From: Goleter apudmare HA4340-LM2
GTDB lineage: Bacteria > Cyanobacteriota > Cyanobacteriia > Cyanobacteriales > Nostocaceae
Reading direction: 5' to 3'
DNA: 64,000 nucleotides
Assembly: GCA_019359495.1 (NCBI GenBank)
Contig: JAHHHF010000099.1
Coordinates: forward strand, 1 to 64,000
Part shown: piece after piece, positions 8,571 through 17,741 of the stretch
Position numbering within the stretch: position 1 is the first letter of the stretch
How the letters are laid out: every line of letters starts with the position of its first letter
Translations under genes and position numbers: made by a program
Notes under the pieces: model-generated
Database searches by the model: none
Told to the model about the DNA's origin: nothing
What the model saw: only the letters and a program-made list of their open reading frames with translations

Positions 8571-9245
8571 ATGACTGATACATTAAGACTTGATGAAGTT
8601 GTGGAGTTTGCGGAGAACCCCGAACCCCGTTGTCCTTGTGTGCTGTTGCTGGACACATCCGGCTCTATGCAGGGAGAAGCAATTGAAGCTTTGAATCAGG
8701 GCTTGTTGAGCTTGAAGGATGAATTAGTAAAAAATTCCCTGGCATCAAGACGGGTAGAAGTAGCAATCATCACTTTTGATAGTAATGTCAATGTCATACA
8801 AGATTTTGTGACTGCCGATCAATTCAACCCGCCCATCCTGACAGCACAGGGATTAACTACTATGGGTGCAGGCATTCATAAAGCATTAGATATAATTCAA
8901 GAGCGCAAGTCTCAATATCGTACCAATGGCATTGCTTACTATCGTCCTTGGGTATTCATGATTACTGATGGAGAACCTCAAGGTGAGCTAGAGCATGTTG
9001 TAGAACAAGCAGCGCAGCGCCTGCAAGGCGATGAGACGAACAAGCGTGTAGCATTTTTTACGGTGGGTGTAGAAAATGCGAATATGACCCGCTTAAATCA
9101 AATAGCTGTGCGGACTCCGTTAAAACTCAAAGGACTGAACTTTATTGAGATGTTCGTCTGGTTGTCAGCTAGTATGTCAGCTGTTTCTCACTCACAAGTG
9201 GATGAACAGGTGGCACTACCGCCCATTGGCTGGGGGACTGTTTAA
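8571..9245 (+). CDS. von Willebrand factor A domain protein (TerY-like)
   Basis: 224-residue single VWA domain. The MIDAS metal site is clear: LLLDTSGSM (D28, S30, S32), TTMGAG with the conserved Thr, and FMITDGEPQGE with the Asp. No signal peptide, so it is cytoplasmic. The domain type and its neighbours (PP2C phosphatase, then kinase-like protein) match the TerY-P triad described for tellurium-resistance-linked stress systems, in which a VWA protein, a phosphatase and a kinase act together; exact biochemistry is not established. Start: the ATG at 8571 lacks a good ribosome site, while a TTG at 8544 has AGGA spaced seven bases away, so nine more residues are possible. Confidence 0.85.
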   Translation: MTDTLRLDEVVEFAENPEPRCPCVLLLDTSGSMQGEAIEALNQGLLSLKDELVKNSLASRRVEVAIITFDSNVNVIQDFVTADQFNPPILTAQGLTTMGAGIHKALDIIQERKSQYRTNGIAYYRPWVFMITDGEPQGELEHVVEQAAQRLQGDETNKRVAFFTVGVENANMTRLNQIAVRTPLKLKGLNFIEMFVWLSASMSAVSHSQVDEQVALPPIGWGTV

Positions 9246-9294
9246 TTAAGAGAGCAGCTTAATACTCACACAGCGAGCTGTTGGAATAAAATCT

Positions 9295-10077
9295 ATGAAC
9301 ACATCAAAACAGATCCCAGAATGGCGTGTACTAGCCGCATCCGTATGTGGTACGAGTCACTTAAAAAACAAGCAGCTGTGTCAGGATGCTCACCACTGGC
9401 AGATTTTACCAGACAATATATTAGTGGCTGCGGCTGCTGATGGTGCTGGTTCTGCCAGTCAGGGGAAAGTAGGAGCAATGGTGGCTGTGGAAACAGCAAT
9501 AGAAACCATCTCCGCGAAAGAACTCACTAGAAATGCCTTAGCAGATGACGCTGCTGTGCAGTCGTTATTAACTGAGGCCATGATCGCCGCTAAAAAAGCG
9601 GTGGAAGCTGAAGCATCTGCTTGTAACAAACAGCTTCAAGATTTGGCAACCACATTAATTGTGATGGTAGCCACACCGGAGTTTGTCGCTGTAGCACAGA
9701 TTGGTGATGGTTTGGCAGTAGCAAGAGATAGCACAGGCAATTTACTAGCATTAACCATGCCCGACAATGGCGAATACATCAATGAAACTACTTTTTTGAC
9801 TTCGTCTGGTGCATTAGAAACAGCGCAAATGAGATTGTGGCGTGAAACTATAGTCAATGTTGGTGTGCTGACCGATGGACTGCAAATGCTGGCTTTGAAT
9901 ATGGTTGTCAGTGAACCTCACAAACCATTCTTTTTTCCATTGTTTGACTTTGTAGCCAATACAGAGGATAAAACAGTGGCGAAAGAGCATTTGGTGAGGT
10001 TTTTGCGCTCTGATCGGATTACACAACGTACAGATGATGATTTGACATTGATTATAGCTGCATTCAGCGAACAATAA
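9295..10077 (+). CDS. PP2C-family protein serine/threonine phosphatase
   Basis: 260-residue metal-dependent phosphatase. AAADGAGSASQGKVGA carries the first metal-binding Asp; AQIGDGLAVAR is the GDG motif, VGVLTDGLQML the second DG motif and DDDLTLIIAAF the terminal Asp. Arg/Lys residues of larger PP2C enzymes are partly missing, as is usual for this short subfamily (PP2C_2). It starts 49 bases after the VWA gene and ends 61 bases before the kinase gene, so the three form a transcription unit. Likely job: removing phosphates placed by the neighbouring kinase on shared targets, inferred from context. Confidence 0.87.
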   Translation: MNTSKQIPEWRVLAASVCGTSHLKNKQLCQDAHHWQILPDNILVAAAADGAGSASQGKVGAMVAVETAIETISAKELTRNALADDAAVQSLLTEAMIAAKKAVEAEASACNKQLQDLATTLIVMVATPEFVAVAQIGDGLAVARDSTGNLLALTMPDNGEYINETTFLTSSGALETAQMRLWRETIVNVGVLTDGLQMLALNMVVSEPHKPFFFPLFDFVANTEDKTVAKEHLVRFLRSDRITQRTDDDLTLIIAAFSEQ

Positions 10078-10138
10078 GCATTGCTTTTGGTTAGCTGGTT
10101 CAGCATTTTAAATAACCCCCGTTAACTGTGACCCTATC

Positions 10139-12343
10139 ATGCAGGTACTACGTTGTCTTCCCAAGCAAGAAATTCTCAACCTCAGTGTCAGTCTAGGCCG
10201 TGGTGGTGAAGCTTGTATCTATGCAGTGCCATCTGATGGCAATTTAGTGGCGAAAGTTTATCACAAAGCAACTGTTGCCCATGCCCACAAACTCCAGGCA
10301 ATGCTTGCCAATCCCCCAGAAAATCCTACGGCTAGTTTGGGACACATTTCCATTGCTTGGCCGCAAGATCTGATATTAACCGCAGATGGTAGCGATCGCA
10401 TTGTCGGCTTTTTAATGCCGCGCATTCGGGGGATGCGTCCCATTATCGACTTTTATAACCCCAGAACCCGCCGAGAACATTGTCCTCTATTCAATTATCA
10501 GTATTTGCTCCGCACAGCGCGCAACCTAGCCGCAGCTTTTGCAGCTTTACACGCTAGCGGTTACTGCATTGGCGATGTCAATGAATCGAATATTTTGGTC
10601 AGTGACACGGCGCTGGTGACATTGGTAGACACCGACTCCTTTCAAGTAAACGATCCAGACAGTAATGTTGTCTACCGTTGCCCAGTCGGCAAACCAGAGT
10701 TTACCCCACCAGAACTGCAAAATAAAATTTTTGCCCAGCACGATCGCCAAATTACCCATGATGTGTTTGGGTTAGCAGTGCTGATCTTCCAGCTATTAAT
10801 GGAAGGTACTCACCCATTTTCTGGGATCTTTCAAGGCGCTGGGGAACCACCAGCCTACGAAGCCCGAATCAGTGCCGGACATTTCACTTATAGTAGAAAG
10901 CGGCGAGTGCCGTACCTACCGACGCCCATTGCGCCAGCCTGGGAAATCCTCCACCCTAGCTTACAAGAACTGTTTGTACGCTGTTTTGAGGATGGACATC
11001 AAAATCCTCAGCTACGCCCCACCGCTCAAAATTGGCTCTCAGCCGTAGCCGAAGCCGAAGACAACCTAGTTACTTGTACAGCCAATCCTCAACATCGCTA
11101 CAACAACCACGTAGAAGTATGTCCCTGGTGTGAACGTAGTGTCCGCTTGGGTGGACGTGATCCTTTTCCCTCGCTAGAGGCGATCGCTGCTAAAGAACAT
11201 CTCAAACCGCGAGTCCCCACTAGAAGACGCCACACCCAAACTCCGCGCATACCCTATCCAGTAAGTTCATTACAATCAACTAATCATTGGCAGCCAATAT
11301 TCACTCAAAATACCAATTTTTATCAACCTGCCAAGAAACGGAAATATTACCCTGTGGCTTTGTGCTTGCTGGGCTTTGGTTTGTTGGGATATTTGGATGT
11401 GATGGTGAAATTTACTCGCCCGTTTGTCAATCAAAATGTCTATACTCAACAAACCTTGATGTCTCCGCAGAAAGATAAAAATCCCAATCTGGGCTTTGCT
11501 GATTACTACAAACAGGGTCATGCTGCGTACAAAGTCAGAGACTACGAAAAAGCCATTGAGAATTTTAACCAAGCGATCGCCCAATCACCCCAACATGCTA
11601 GAGCGCGTGTCAATAGGGGGAATGCCCGTTACAACTTGAAGGACTATGAAGGCGCACTGAACGACTACACCGAAGCCTTACAAATCAATCCTCAAGAAGT
11701 CAAAGCTTTTGTGAATCGCGGTAACGCCCGCTCCATGTTAGCCGAATATAGTAACGATCCTGATCGAGAATATAATCAGGCGATCGCTGATTTTAATCAA
11801 GCTCTGCGCCTTGATTCCAAGGAAGTCGAAGCTTATATCCGGCGGGGTATTGTCACGGCTCAAGTTGCTAAATATAGCGGTGATTCTCAAAAAGATTATC
11901 GCCGAGCCATCCATGATTTTACCCAAGCAATTCAACTGAATGCATCTAAAGCAGAAGCTTACTTCCAGCGAGGTGTGGTTTATTCTCAAATCGCCCAATA
12001 TAGCAGCGAATATGCTCAAGAATACAAACGGGCGATCGCTGACTTTAATCGAGCTTTAGCTATCAATGCCAAGCTAGCAAAAGCTTATCTTAAAAGAGGC
12101 ATAGTCCGCTATGAACTTGCACAATATGGCGGTAGAGAATCTGAGGTAAATCGGTTGAAAGCAATTGAAGATTTGCAAATATCAGCCAAAATTTCCCTTG
12201 AACAAGAAGATATGGATAACTACCAACAATCACTCAGTAGCATCTGTGTCATCGTAGAAAATAAATGTGACAGTTTATTTCAAAGTACAGGTATCTTGGA
12301 TTCACTGGAAAATCTAACTGAAAAAGGTGGATATTATAACTAG
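10139..12343 (+). CDS. membrane-anchored protein kinase-like protein with cysteine motif and TPR repeats
   Basis: 734 residues. The N-terminal kinase-like domain (about 10-300) has a glycine loop LGRGGEACIYA, the ATP lysine in LVAKVYHK, a catalytic loop IGDVNESN (D146, N151) in place of HRDxKxxN, DTD (164-166) in place of DFG, and an APE-like FTPPEL. A C-x(16)-C-x(2)-C cluster (about 320-340, ending CPWCERS) may bind zinc. A hydrophobic stretch near 403-421 is a single transmembrane helix, so the C-terminal TPR array (roughly 455-700, with AINFNQAI-type and ADFNRAL-type helices) would lie outside the cytoplasm if the kinase is inside. Unusual motifs suggest the divergent kinase class of TerY-P triads; activity is inferred, not proven. 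Confidence 0.82.
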   Translation: MQVLRCLPKQEILNLSVSLGRGGEACIYAVPSDGNLVAKVYHKATVAHAHKLQAMLANPPENPTASLGHISIAWPQDLILTADGSDRIVGFLMPRIRGMRPIIDFYNPRTRREHCPLFNYQYLLRTARNLAAAFAALHASGYCIGDVNESNILVSDTALVTLVDTDSFQVNDPDSNVVYRCPVGKPEFTPPELQNKIFAQHDRQITHDVFGLAVLIFQLLMEGTHPFSGIFQGAGEPPAYEARISAGHFTYSRKRRVPYLPTPIAPAWEILHPSLQELFVRCFEDGHQNPQLRPTAQNWLSAVAEAEDNLVTCTANPQHRYNNHVEVCPWCERSVRLGGRDPFPSLEAIAAKEHLKPRVPTRRRHTQTPRIPYPVSSLQSTNHWQPIFTQNTNFYQPAKKRKYYPVALCLLGFGLLGYLDVMVKFTRPFVNQNVYTQQTLMSPQKDKNPNLGFADYYKQGHAAYKVRDYEKAIENFNQAIAQSPQHARARVNRGNARYNLKDYEGALNDYTEALQINPQEVKAFVNRGNARSMLAEYSNDPDREYNQAIADFNQALRLDSKEVEAYIRRGIVTAQVAKYSGDSQKDYRRAIHDFTQAIQLNASKAEAYFQRGVVYSQIAQYSSEYAQEYKRAIADFNRALAINAKLAKAYLKRGIVRYELAQYGGRESEVNRLKAIEDLQISAKISLEQEDMDNYQQSLSSICVIVENKCDSLFQSTGILDSLENLTEKGGYYN

Positions 12344-12393
12344 TTTCTTGCTAGTAAATAGATGCTGATAATTACATAAAGCCAAGGTTCTTT

Positions 12394-12420
12394 AAAGCTA
12401 GCTGGTGCTAGCTTTTTTTT
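12394..12420 (+). terminator. intrinsic terminator of the VWA-phosphatase-kinase operon
   Basis: AAAGCTAGC and GCTAGCTTT pair perfectly around TGGT, and the stem runs directly into eight T residues. It sits 50 bases after the kinase stop codon. This is the clearest Rho-independent terminator in the window and separates the signalling operon from the polysaccharide island. Confidence 0.85.
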
Positions 12421-12907
12421 GAGAATATTCCAAAATGTATTATCTCTCTCAATACGGTTCGGTTAAGCCTAATATTAATTCAAATAATGTTTGCAACACA
12501 TACATTCTTTGTAGGGGCATGGCATCCATGAATCAATTCAAAATAAAAAATTAAAATGTGATTGACTAAGTTTTTTGGCGATCCATCCATCTGTCGTCAT
12601 CATTTTTTAAGTTGGTATTAGTTTAGCTATCAAGCTTTGATGTCAACTCATTTTTCGCCTCCAGACTAACGTTTTTGTTTTTTGTTAGTAACATCTCTGT
12701 GATTGCCGCAGATATTCATCAAGCTTTCACATATAAAAGATTTATATTTACTTATTCTTTACAAATAACTGCCAAAATCTAGTTAGATTATTTACGTGGA
12801 AAATTATCAGAAAAATAAGTTTATTTTTCTGAGTTCTATGTGTAACCGCTTCATCAAAAAAAGTAAAATAAATACTAAATTTGGCTGAAAATCTTTGAGG
12901 TAATTAC
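12421..12907. other. intergenic region upstream of the polysaccharide island
   Basis: About 490 A+T-rich bases. It should hold the promoter of the cytidylyltransferase gene. GAGG lies seven bases before the ATG at 12908. I see no reliable NtcA-type palindrome (GTA-N8-TAC) at a proper distance from a -10 element and no coding frame. Confidence 0.4.
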
Positions 12908-13681
12908 ATGAAAGCAGTGATTTTGGCTGGAGGTCTGGGTACTCGTCTTAGTGAAGAAACTAGTGTCAAACCCAAGCCGATGGTAGAAATTGGTGGTAAG
13001 CCGATTTTGTGGCACATCATGAAGATTTACTCTGCCCACGGCATCAATGAATTCGTCATCTGCTGTGGATATAAAGGCTACATCATTAAGGAATATTTTG
13101 CCAACTATTTCTTACATATGTCAGATGTCACCTTTGATATGCGATTTAACCAAATGAATGTGCATTGTGGTTATGCTGAACCTTGGCGTGTCACCTTAGT
13201 AAATACAGGTGATAATACAATGACAGGCGGACGTTTAAAGAAAGTCAGAGAGCACATTGGTGATGACACTTTTTGTTTTACCTACGGTGATGGTGTCAGC
13301 AATATAAATATTACAGAATTAATTAAATTTCATCAAGCACAAAAGACTTTAGCAACCTTAACCGCCGTGCAACCAGCAGGACGCTTTGGTGCTATATCTT
13401 TAGGACAAGAGCAAACTAAAATTGCCAGCTTCCGGGAAAAGCCAGAAGGTGATGGAGCTTGGATTAATGGTGGTTATTTTGTTTTAGAACCAGAAGTAAT
13501 CGACTTAATTGCTGATGACTCTACTGTTTGGGAAAAAGAGCCATTAGAAAAGCTAGCTGATATGGAACAATTATCAGCTTTCAAACATGATGGTTTTTGG
13601 CAACCAATGGATACATTAAGAGATAAAAACTACCTTGAGGATTTATGGAAGAAAGATAAAGCTCCTTGGAAGGTATGGTAA
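12908..13681 (+). CDS. rfbF: glucose-1-phosphate cytidylyltransferase
   Basis: 257-residue nucleotidyltransferase that makes CDP-glucose from CTP and glucose 1-phosphate. The start [18 protein letters not shown] is the GxGTRL nucleotide-binding loop, followed by [19 protein letters not shown], which is diagnostic for Rfb[11 protein letters not shown] carries the metal-binding Asp, and [19 protein letters not shown] is the sugar-binding segment. It opens the co-directional polysaccharide block, in the place of alr2825 in the Anabaena PCC 7120 HEP island as I recall it. The usual partner, CDP-glucose 4,6-dehydratase (RfbG), is not recognisable nearby. Confidence 0.93.
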   Translation: MKAVILAGGLGTRLSEETSVKPKPMVEIGGKPILWHIMKIYSAHGINEFVICCGYKGYIIKEYFANYFLHMSDVTFDMRFNQMNVHCGYAEPWRVTLVNTGDNTMTGGRLKKVREHIGDDTFCFTYGDGVSNINITELIKFHQAQKTLATLTAVQPAGRFGAISLGQEQTKIASFREKPEGDGAWINGGYFVLEPEVIDLIADDSTVWEKEPLEKLADMEQLSAFKHDGFWQPMDTLRDKNYLEDLWKKDKAPWKVW

Positions 13682-13738
13682 AACAAAGATTTTCAGCATA
13701 AAAAATAATTTACTCTCATTTCAGGTGCAAGAATACCA

Positions 13739-14953
13739 ATGTACGATTTTGCAATTATCGGTGGTGGCATAGTTGGACTCTCGACAGCAATGGACTTAGG
13801 TAAAAGCTATCCTAATGCTCGCATTTTAGTATTAGAAAAAGAGAGTCAATGGGCTTTTCACCAAACTGGCAATAATAGTGGTGTAATTCACTCTGGTATT
13901 TACTATAAACCAGGCAGTTTCAAAGCTAAATTTTGCCGCGATGGTAGCCGATCAATGGTTGAGTTTTGCCAAGAGCATGGTATTGATCACGATGTTTGCA
14001 GCAAGGTAATTGTCGCAACTGAAGCAGCCGAACTACCACGACTGGAAAACCTTTACCAGCGAGGCGTAGAAAATGGTTTAAAAGTAGAAAAAATTACTCC
14101 AGAAGCAGTCAAAGAAATTGAACCACATGTTAATTGTGTAGCTGGTATCAAAGTATTCTCCACAGGCATTGTTAATTACAAGCAAGTTTGTCATAAATAT
14201 GCTGAATTAATTCAACAGCAGGGAGGCGATTTACGTCTCAATACAAAAGTTGAAAAAATCCGCTTGGCAGGTAAAAATCAGGTATTAGTAACCAACCAAG
14301 GTAGCTATGAAGCTCGCTTTGTAATTAATTGTGCCGGATTGCACAGCGATCGCGTTGCCAAATTAGGTCAAGTCGAACCCCAGGCAAAAATTGTACCCTT
14401 CCGGGGAGAATACTACGAACTCACCCCAGAGAAACGCTATTTGGTCAAAACCCTCATTTATCCAGTTCCCAACCCCGATTTTCCCTTTTTGGGTGTCCAC
14501 TTTACACGGATGATTGATGGTAGCGTTCACGCAGGGCCTAACGCTGTTTTGAGCCTTAAACGTGAAGGATATCACAAAACTGACTTTGACTTCCGGGATT
14601 TTGCTGAGGTGATGACCTACCCTGGGTTCTGGAAATTAGCCGCCAAACATGCTGACGAAGGTATCCAAGAAATTATTCGTTCCTTCAGTAAAGCCGCCTT
14701 CACCAAAAGTTTGCAAAAACTCATACCAGAAGTCCAAGCACAGGATTTAGTTCCTACCCATGCAGGAGTTCGTGCTCAAGCTTTAATGAATGATGGCAAG
14801 TTAGTGGATGACTTTCTAATTGTTCAAGGTCAAAACTCTGTCCATGTTTGCAATGCACCCTCTCCAGCTGCGACTTCTTCTCTAGAGATTGGTAAAGCCA
14901 TTGTGGCACAAATTTCCCAACATTCAGATATATACTCTGTAGTTAATTCATAG
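13739..14953 (+). CDS. FAD-dependent oxidoreductase, L-2-hydroxyglutarate oxidase (LhgO) type
   Basis: 404 residues of the DAO/LhgO flavoprotein family. FAIIGGGIVGLSTAMDL is the FAD Rossmann site at the N-terminus, VLEKESQWAFHQTGNNSGV contains the family's HQTGxNSGV flavin-contact motif, and the fold ends in the usual PSPAATSSLEIG segment. Characterised LhgO proteins oxidise L-2-hydroxyglutarate to 2-oxoglutarate. Its place between two nucleotide-sugar genes suggests that here it may oxidise a sugar-derived hydroxy acid or support the neighbouring 2-oxoglutarate-type oxygenase; this is inference. It follows the cytidylyltransferase by 57 bases. Confidence 0.88.
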   Translation: MYDFAIIGGGIVGLSTAMDLGKSYPNARILVLEKESQWAFHQTGNNSGVIHSGIYYKPGSFKAKFCRDGSRSMVEFCQEHGIDHDVCSKVIVATEAAELPRLENLYQRGVENGLKVEKITPEAVKEIEPHVNCVAGIKVFSTGIVNYKQVCHKYAELIQQQGGDLRLNTKVEKIRLAGKNQVLVTNQGSYEARFVINCAGLHSDRVAKLGQVEPQAKIVPFRGEYYELTPEKRYLVKTLIYPVPNPDFPFLGVHFTRMIDGSVHAGPNAVLSLKREGYHKTDFDFRDFAEVMTYPGFWKLAAKHADEGIQEIIRSFSKAAFTKSLQKLIPEVQAQDLVPTHAGVRAQALMNDGKLVDDFLIVQGQNSVHVCNAPSPAATSSLEIGKAIVAQISQHSDIYSVVNS

Positions 14954-15305
14954 CATGGTTAGCTTTCATGTTCACGGCTCACCCTGCTATCAAAAAAATT
15001 AGTATGTCTAAACAAGTGTTCAACAGTACACCTGTTAAACCTTACTAATTAATACCTCGTTAATTATCTAACAAAAGCTACTTGAACCATAAAAAAATCC
15101 AATTTAGCAGTTTTTTTCATGCTTAAATTAGTGTAAAATTTTACATGATTAGAGTATTGCAATTAGATAAAGAGGTAAAAGTTAGCACAGGCAAAGTTGT
15201 GAATCAAACATTCCTCCTTACCTAGTAGCAGTTGCTGTACCAAAACAGAGTTATTCTTCCACAAAGTGGCATTTAATTAATTCGTAAATAGAGGCTTTGA
15301 CAAAA
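14954..15305. other. intergenic region inside the island
   Basis: About 350 A+T-rich bases before the epimerase gene. AGAGG lies a dozen bases before the ATG at 15306. No repeat, hairpin or coding frame recognised; it may contain an internal promoter. Confidence 0.35.
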
Positions 15306-16334
15306 ATGAAAATCCTAGTAACAGGAACAGAGGGTTATCTTGGTTCATTATTACCTCCCCTATTCATCGAACGAGGACACGAAGTTACTGGTGTAGATAC
15401 TGGGTTCTATAAAGTTGGTTGGCTGTACAACGGTACTGAAGTGACGGCTAAAACTCTCAACAAAGATATCCGCAACATCACTCCTAAAGATTTGCAAGGT
15501 ATTGAAGCAGTAGTCCACATGGCGGAACTCTCCAACGACCCCACAGGACAATTAGCGCCCAACATCACGTATGATATCAATCATCACGGTTCAGTTCGCT
15601 TGGCCACATTGGCTAAAGAAGCGGGTGTAAGGCGCTTTGTGTATATGTCTTCGTGTAGTGTCTATGGGGTTGCAACCGAGGGTGACGTGACCGAAGAATC
15701 ACCTGTTAATCCCCAAACAGCTTACGCAGAATGTAAAACTTTGGTAGAAAGAGATGTCATGCTATTAGCTGACGATAATTTCTCGCCTACCTTTATGCGG
15801 AATGCTACCGCTTTTGGTGCTTCGCCCAGAATGCGGTTTGATATTGTTTTAAATAACTTGGCAGGGTTGGCATGGACTACCAAAGAAATCAAAATGATTA
15901 GTGATGGTACACCTTGGCGGCCATTAGTCCATGCTCTAGATATATGCAAGGCAATTGTTTGTACAATTGAAGCTCCCCGTGACATTGTTCACAAGCAAAT
16001 CTTCAATGTGGGAGATACAGCAAATAACTATCGAGTTAAAGAAATTGCTGAAATTATTGCTGAGGTTTTTGTTGGTTGTCAACTGTCCTTTGGGGAGAAT
16101 GGTGCAGACAACCGCAGCTATCGGGTATCTTTCGAGAAAATCAATACAATGCTACCCGGTTTTAAGTGTGATTGGAACGCCCAACTAGGTGCTCAACAGC
16201 TATTTAATTTATTCAATCAAATTGATATGACTGAAGATACTTTCTTATTTAGAGGATTCACTCGGTTAAAACAACTAGAGTATCTGATTCGCACACAGCA
16301 AATCGATCAGGATTTCTTCTGGAATAAAAAATAG
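15306..16334 (+). CDS. NAD-dependent epimerase/dehydratase (extended SDR)
   Basis: 342 residues. KILVTGTEGYLGSLLPPLF is the GxxGxxG cofactor loop; VVHMAELSNDP and the SSCSVYG segment are typical of extended SDR sugar enzymes, and YAECK is the YxxxK catalytic pair. Such enzymes epimerise or dehydrate nucleotide-bound sugars. Since no separate CDP-glucose 4,6-dehydratase is seen, this protein may act on the CDP-sugar made by the first gene of the block. Start: the ATG at 15306 rather than a TTG nine bases earlier, because AGAGG is too close to the TTG. Corresponds in position to alr2827 of Anabaena PCC 7120. Confidence 0.88.
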   Translation: MKILVTGTEGYLGSLLPPLFIERGHEVTGVDTGFYKVGWLYNGTEVTAKTLNKDIRNITPKDLQGIEAVVHMAELSNDPTGQLAPNITYDINHHGSVRLATLAKEAGVRRFVYMSSCSVYGVATEGDVTEESPVNPQTAYAECKTLVERDVMLLADDNFSPTFMRNATAFGASPRMRFDIVLNNLAGLAWTTKEIKMISDGTPWRPLVHALDICKAIVCTIEAPRDIVHKQIFNVGDTANNYRVKEIAEIIAEVFVGCQLSFGENGADNRSYRVSFEKINTMLPGFKCDWNAQLGAQQLFNLFNQIDMTEDTFLFRGFTRLKQLEYLIRTQQIDQDFFWNKK

Positions 16335-16711
16335 CTAGAAGATGCGATTTACAGCCTGAAAATATCAGGAACCTTCCGGAGAAAATATTTTTTGTTTGGA
16401 ATTATCTCCTATAGAAGATTTTTTGCAAAAATGTTGTATCTTCTATACCAGTCTTAAATCATGGCTGAACAACAAGATACCCGACTTTTGAAAAAGTCGG
16501 GTATCTGAATCTCACAACAGAGAACTAGTCCGTACACCAACCATAATTAACAATTAGTGATTAGATACTAATTGCGAGAATGGTGATAGTTTTTAATGTC
16601 TGTTTTTGAGGAACTTGACATGACTAAATCTCCTAAAGTATCAACTCCAGGAATACAGACTAAACAATAACAAACAAGTATCAAAATTAATCAAGTATTC
16701 AAATAATAATC
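16335..16711. other. intergenic region with a palindrome, inside the island
   Basis: About 375 bases. Apart from the perfect palindrome at 16475-16506 listed separately, it shows no coding potential. It is followed by the PhyH-like oxygenase gene with no strong ribosome site. Confidence 0.4.
16475..16506. repeat. perfect 15-bp palindrome, AGATACCCGACTTTT type
   Basis: AGATACCCGACTTTT is followed by two bases and then its exact reverse complement. A relative with C-rich core (AGATCCCCGACT) frames 37240-37287. There is no T tract, so termination is uncertain. The sequence type is one I recall as widely dispersed in Nostoc genomes. Confidence 0.7.
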
Positions 16712-17560
16712 ATGACTATCCAAGAGAAAATATTTTCCCTTAACTCCGATTTACGTTACATATTAGCACGTCAGCAACATGTTAAAAACTTGCCTGTTTT
16801 AGCAAAAGGCGATCGCTTAATCGTTGATGCTCTGAAACGTGACGGTATTTACATCACAAACCTCTCAGAATTAGGTTTAGGTTCCACATCACAACTGCTA
16901 AATGCTGCTCATCGTCTATTACCAACGATGGGGACAACTCAATATAATAGTTCAGTCAACAATCCGCCAGAAATTTATATAGTTACAGATTTACCGTCAT
17001 TTTATGACTGGGGAAAAGAACAAAGACTACTCAACATTATTGAGAATTATCTTAGTCTTCCCGTTGCCTATCATGGTGTACACTTACGCAAGGATTTTGC
17101 CAACGAAAATCAGTTTGCTACATTGCTATGGCATCGAGATGTTGAAGATCGACGAGTTCTCAAAATCGTTGTCTATTTAAGTGATGTAGAAGCAAAGCAT
17201 GGGCCTTTTGAATACGTGCCACTATCGTATACTTCTAAAAATCAACTAAATTATTATCGCATTCAGCAACAGATTCACAACACAGCAGGAATCGATGACG
17301 AAGCACTAAATAAAATTGTTCCCAAATCCGCTTGGAAATCATGTCCAGGCCCAGCAGGTACTGTGATTTTCGCGGATACGAGAAGACTTTTACATCATGG
17401 TACTCTCCGCCGTGAAGAACGATCCACGCTGTTTTTTGTTTACACAGCCAACCCACCTAAACGTCCAGAACTTTGTACACATTTTTGGGATAATAGCTAT
17501 CCTCGCCCAAATTTAAATAGTGAATCTGAGGAAGTAAAAGTTGGTGCATCAGTGATTTAA
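16712..17560 (+). CDS. PhyH-like Fe(II)/2-oxoglutarate-dependent oxygenase
   Basis: 282 residues with the double-stranded beta-helix iron site of phytanoyl-CoA dioxygenase-like proteins: LLWHRDVEDRRVLKI gives H141 and D143, and the distal His lies in RRLLHHGTLRREER (H228/H229) with a following Arg for 2-oxoglutarate. LKIVVYLSDVEAKHGPFEYVP is the typical strand between them. Such enzymes hydroxylate or dehydrogenate small molecules using oxygen and 2-oxoglutarate. In this block a nucleotide sugar or a carrier-linked intermediate is the likely target; the oxygen need is odd for a polysaccharide laid down as a heterocyst becomes microoxic. Confidence 0.8.
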   Translation: MTIQEKIFSLNSDLRYILARQQHVKNLPVLAKGDRLIVDALKRDGIYITNLSELGLGSTSQLLNAAHRLLPTMGTTQYNSSVNNPPEIYIVTDLPSFYDWGKEQRLLNIIENYLSLPVAYHGVHLRKDFANENQFATLLWHRDVEDRRVLKIVVYLSDVEAKHGPFEYVPLSYTSKNQLNYYRIQQQIHNTAGIDDEALNKIVPKSAWKSCPGPAGTVIFADTRRLLHHGTLRREERSTLFFVYTANPPKRPELCTHFWDNSYPRPNLNSESEEVKVGASVI

Positions 17561-17741
17561 AAAACAGGGGTGTCATGTTATATTGAAGACACTCAAAGGT
17601 AGAATATCAATATTTATCTCAGAGTAAAATACACGGCAAATTTTGCCAGTATTAGCATTAAGCGATCGCTGAATTTAGTTAAAGTCCCTGGCTAATTGGA
17701 ATTGAATATTAAGTTCATCAAAAGTTATCTTGAGGCTATCG

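Noticed and set aside
8571-12343. Phage-defence island reading of the VWA-phosphatase-kinase triad
   Set aside because: No nuclease, toxin, transposase or other defence gene stands next to it; the triad alone fits a stress-signalling set better.
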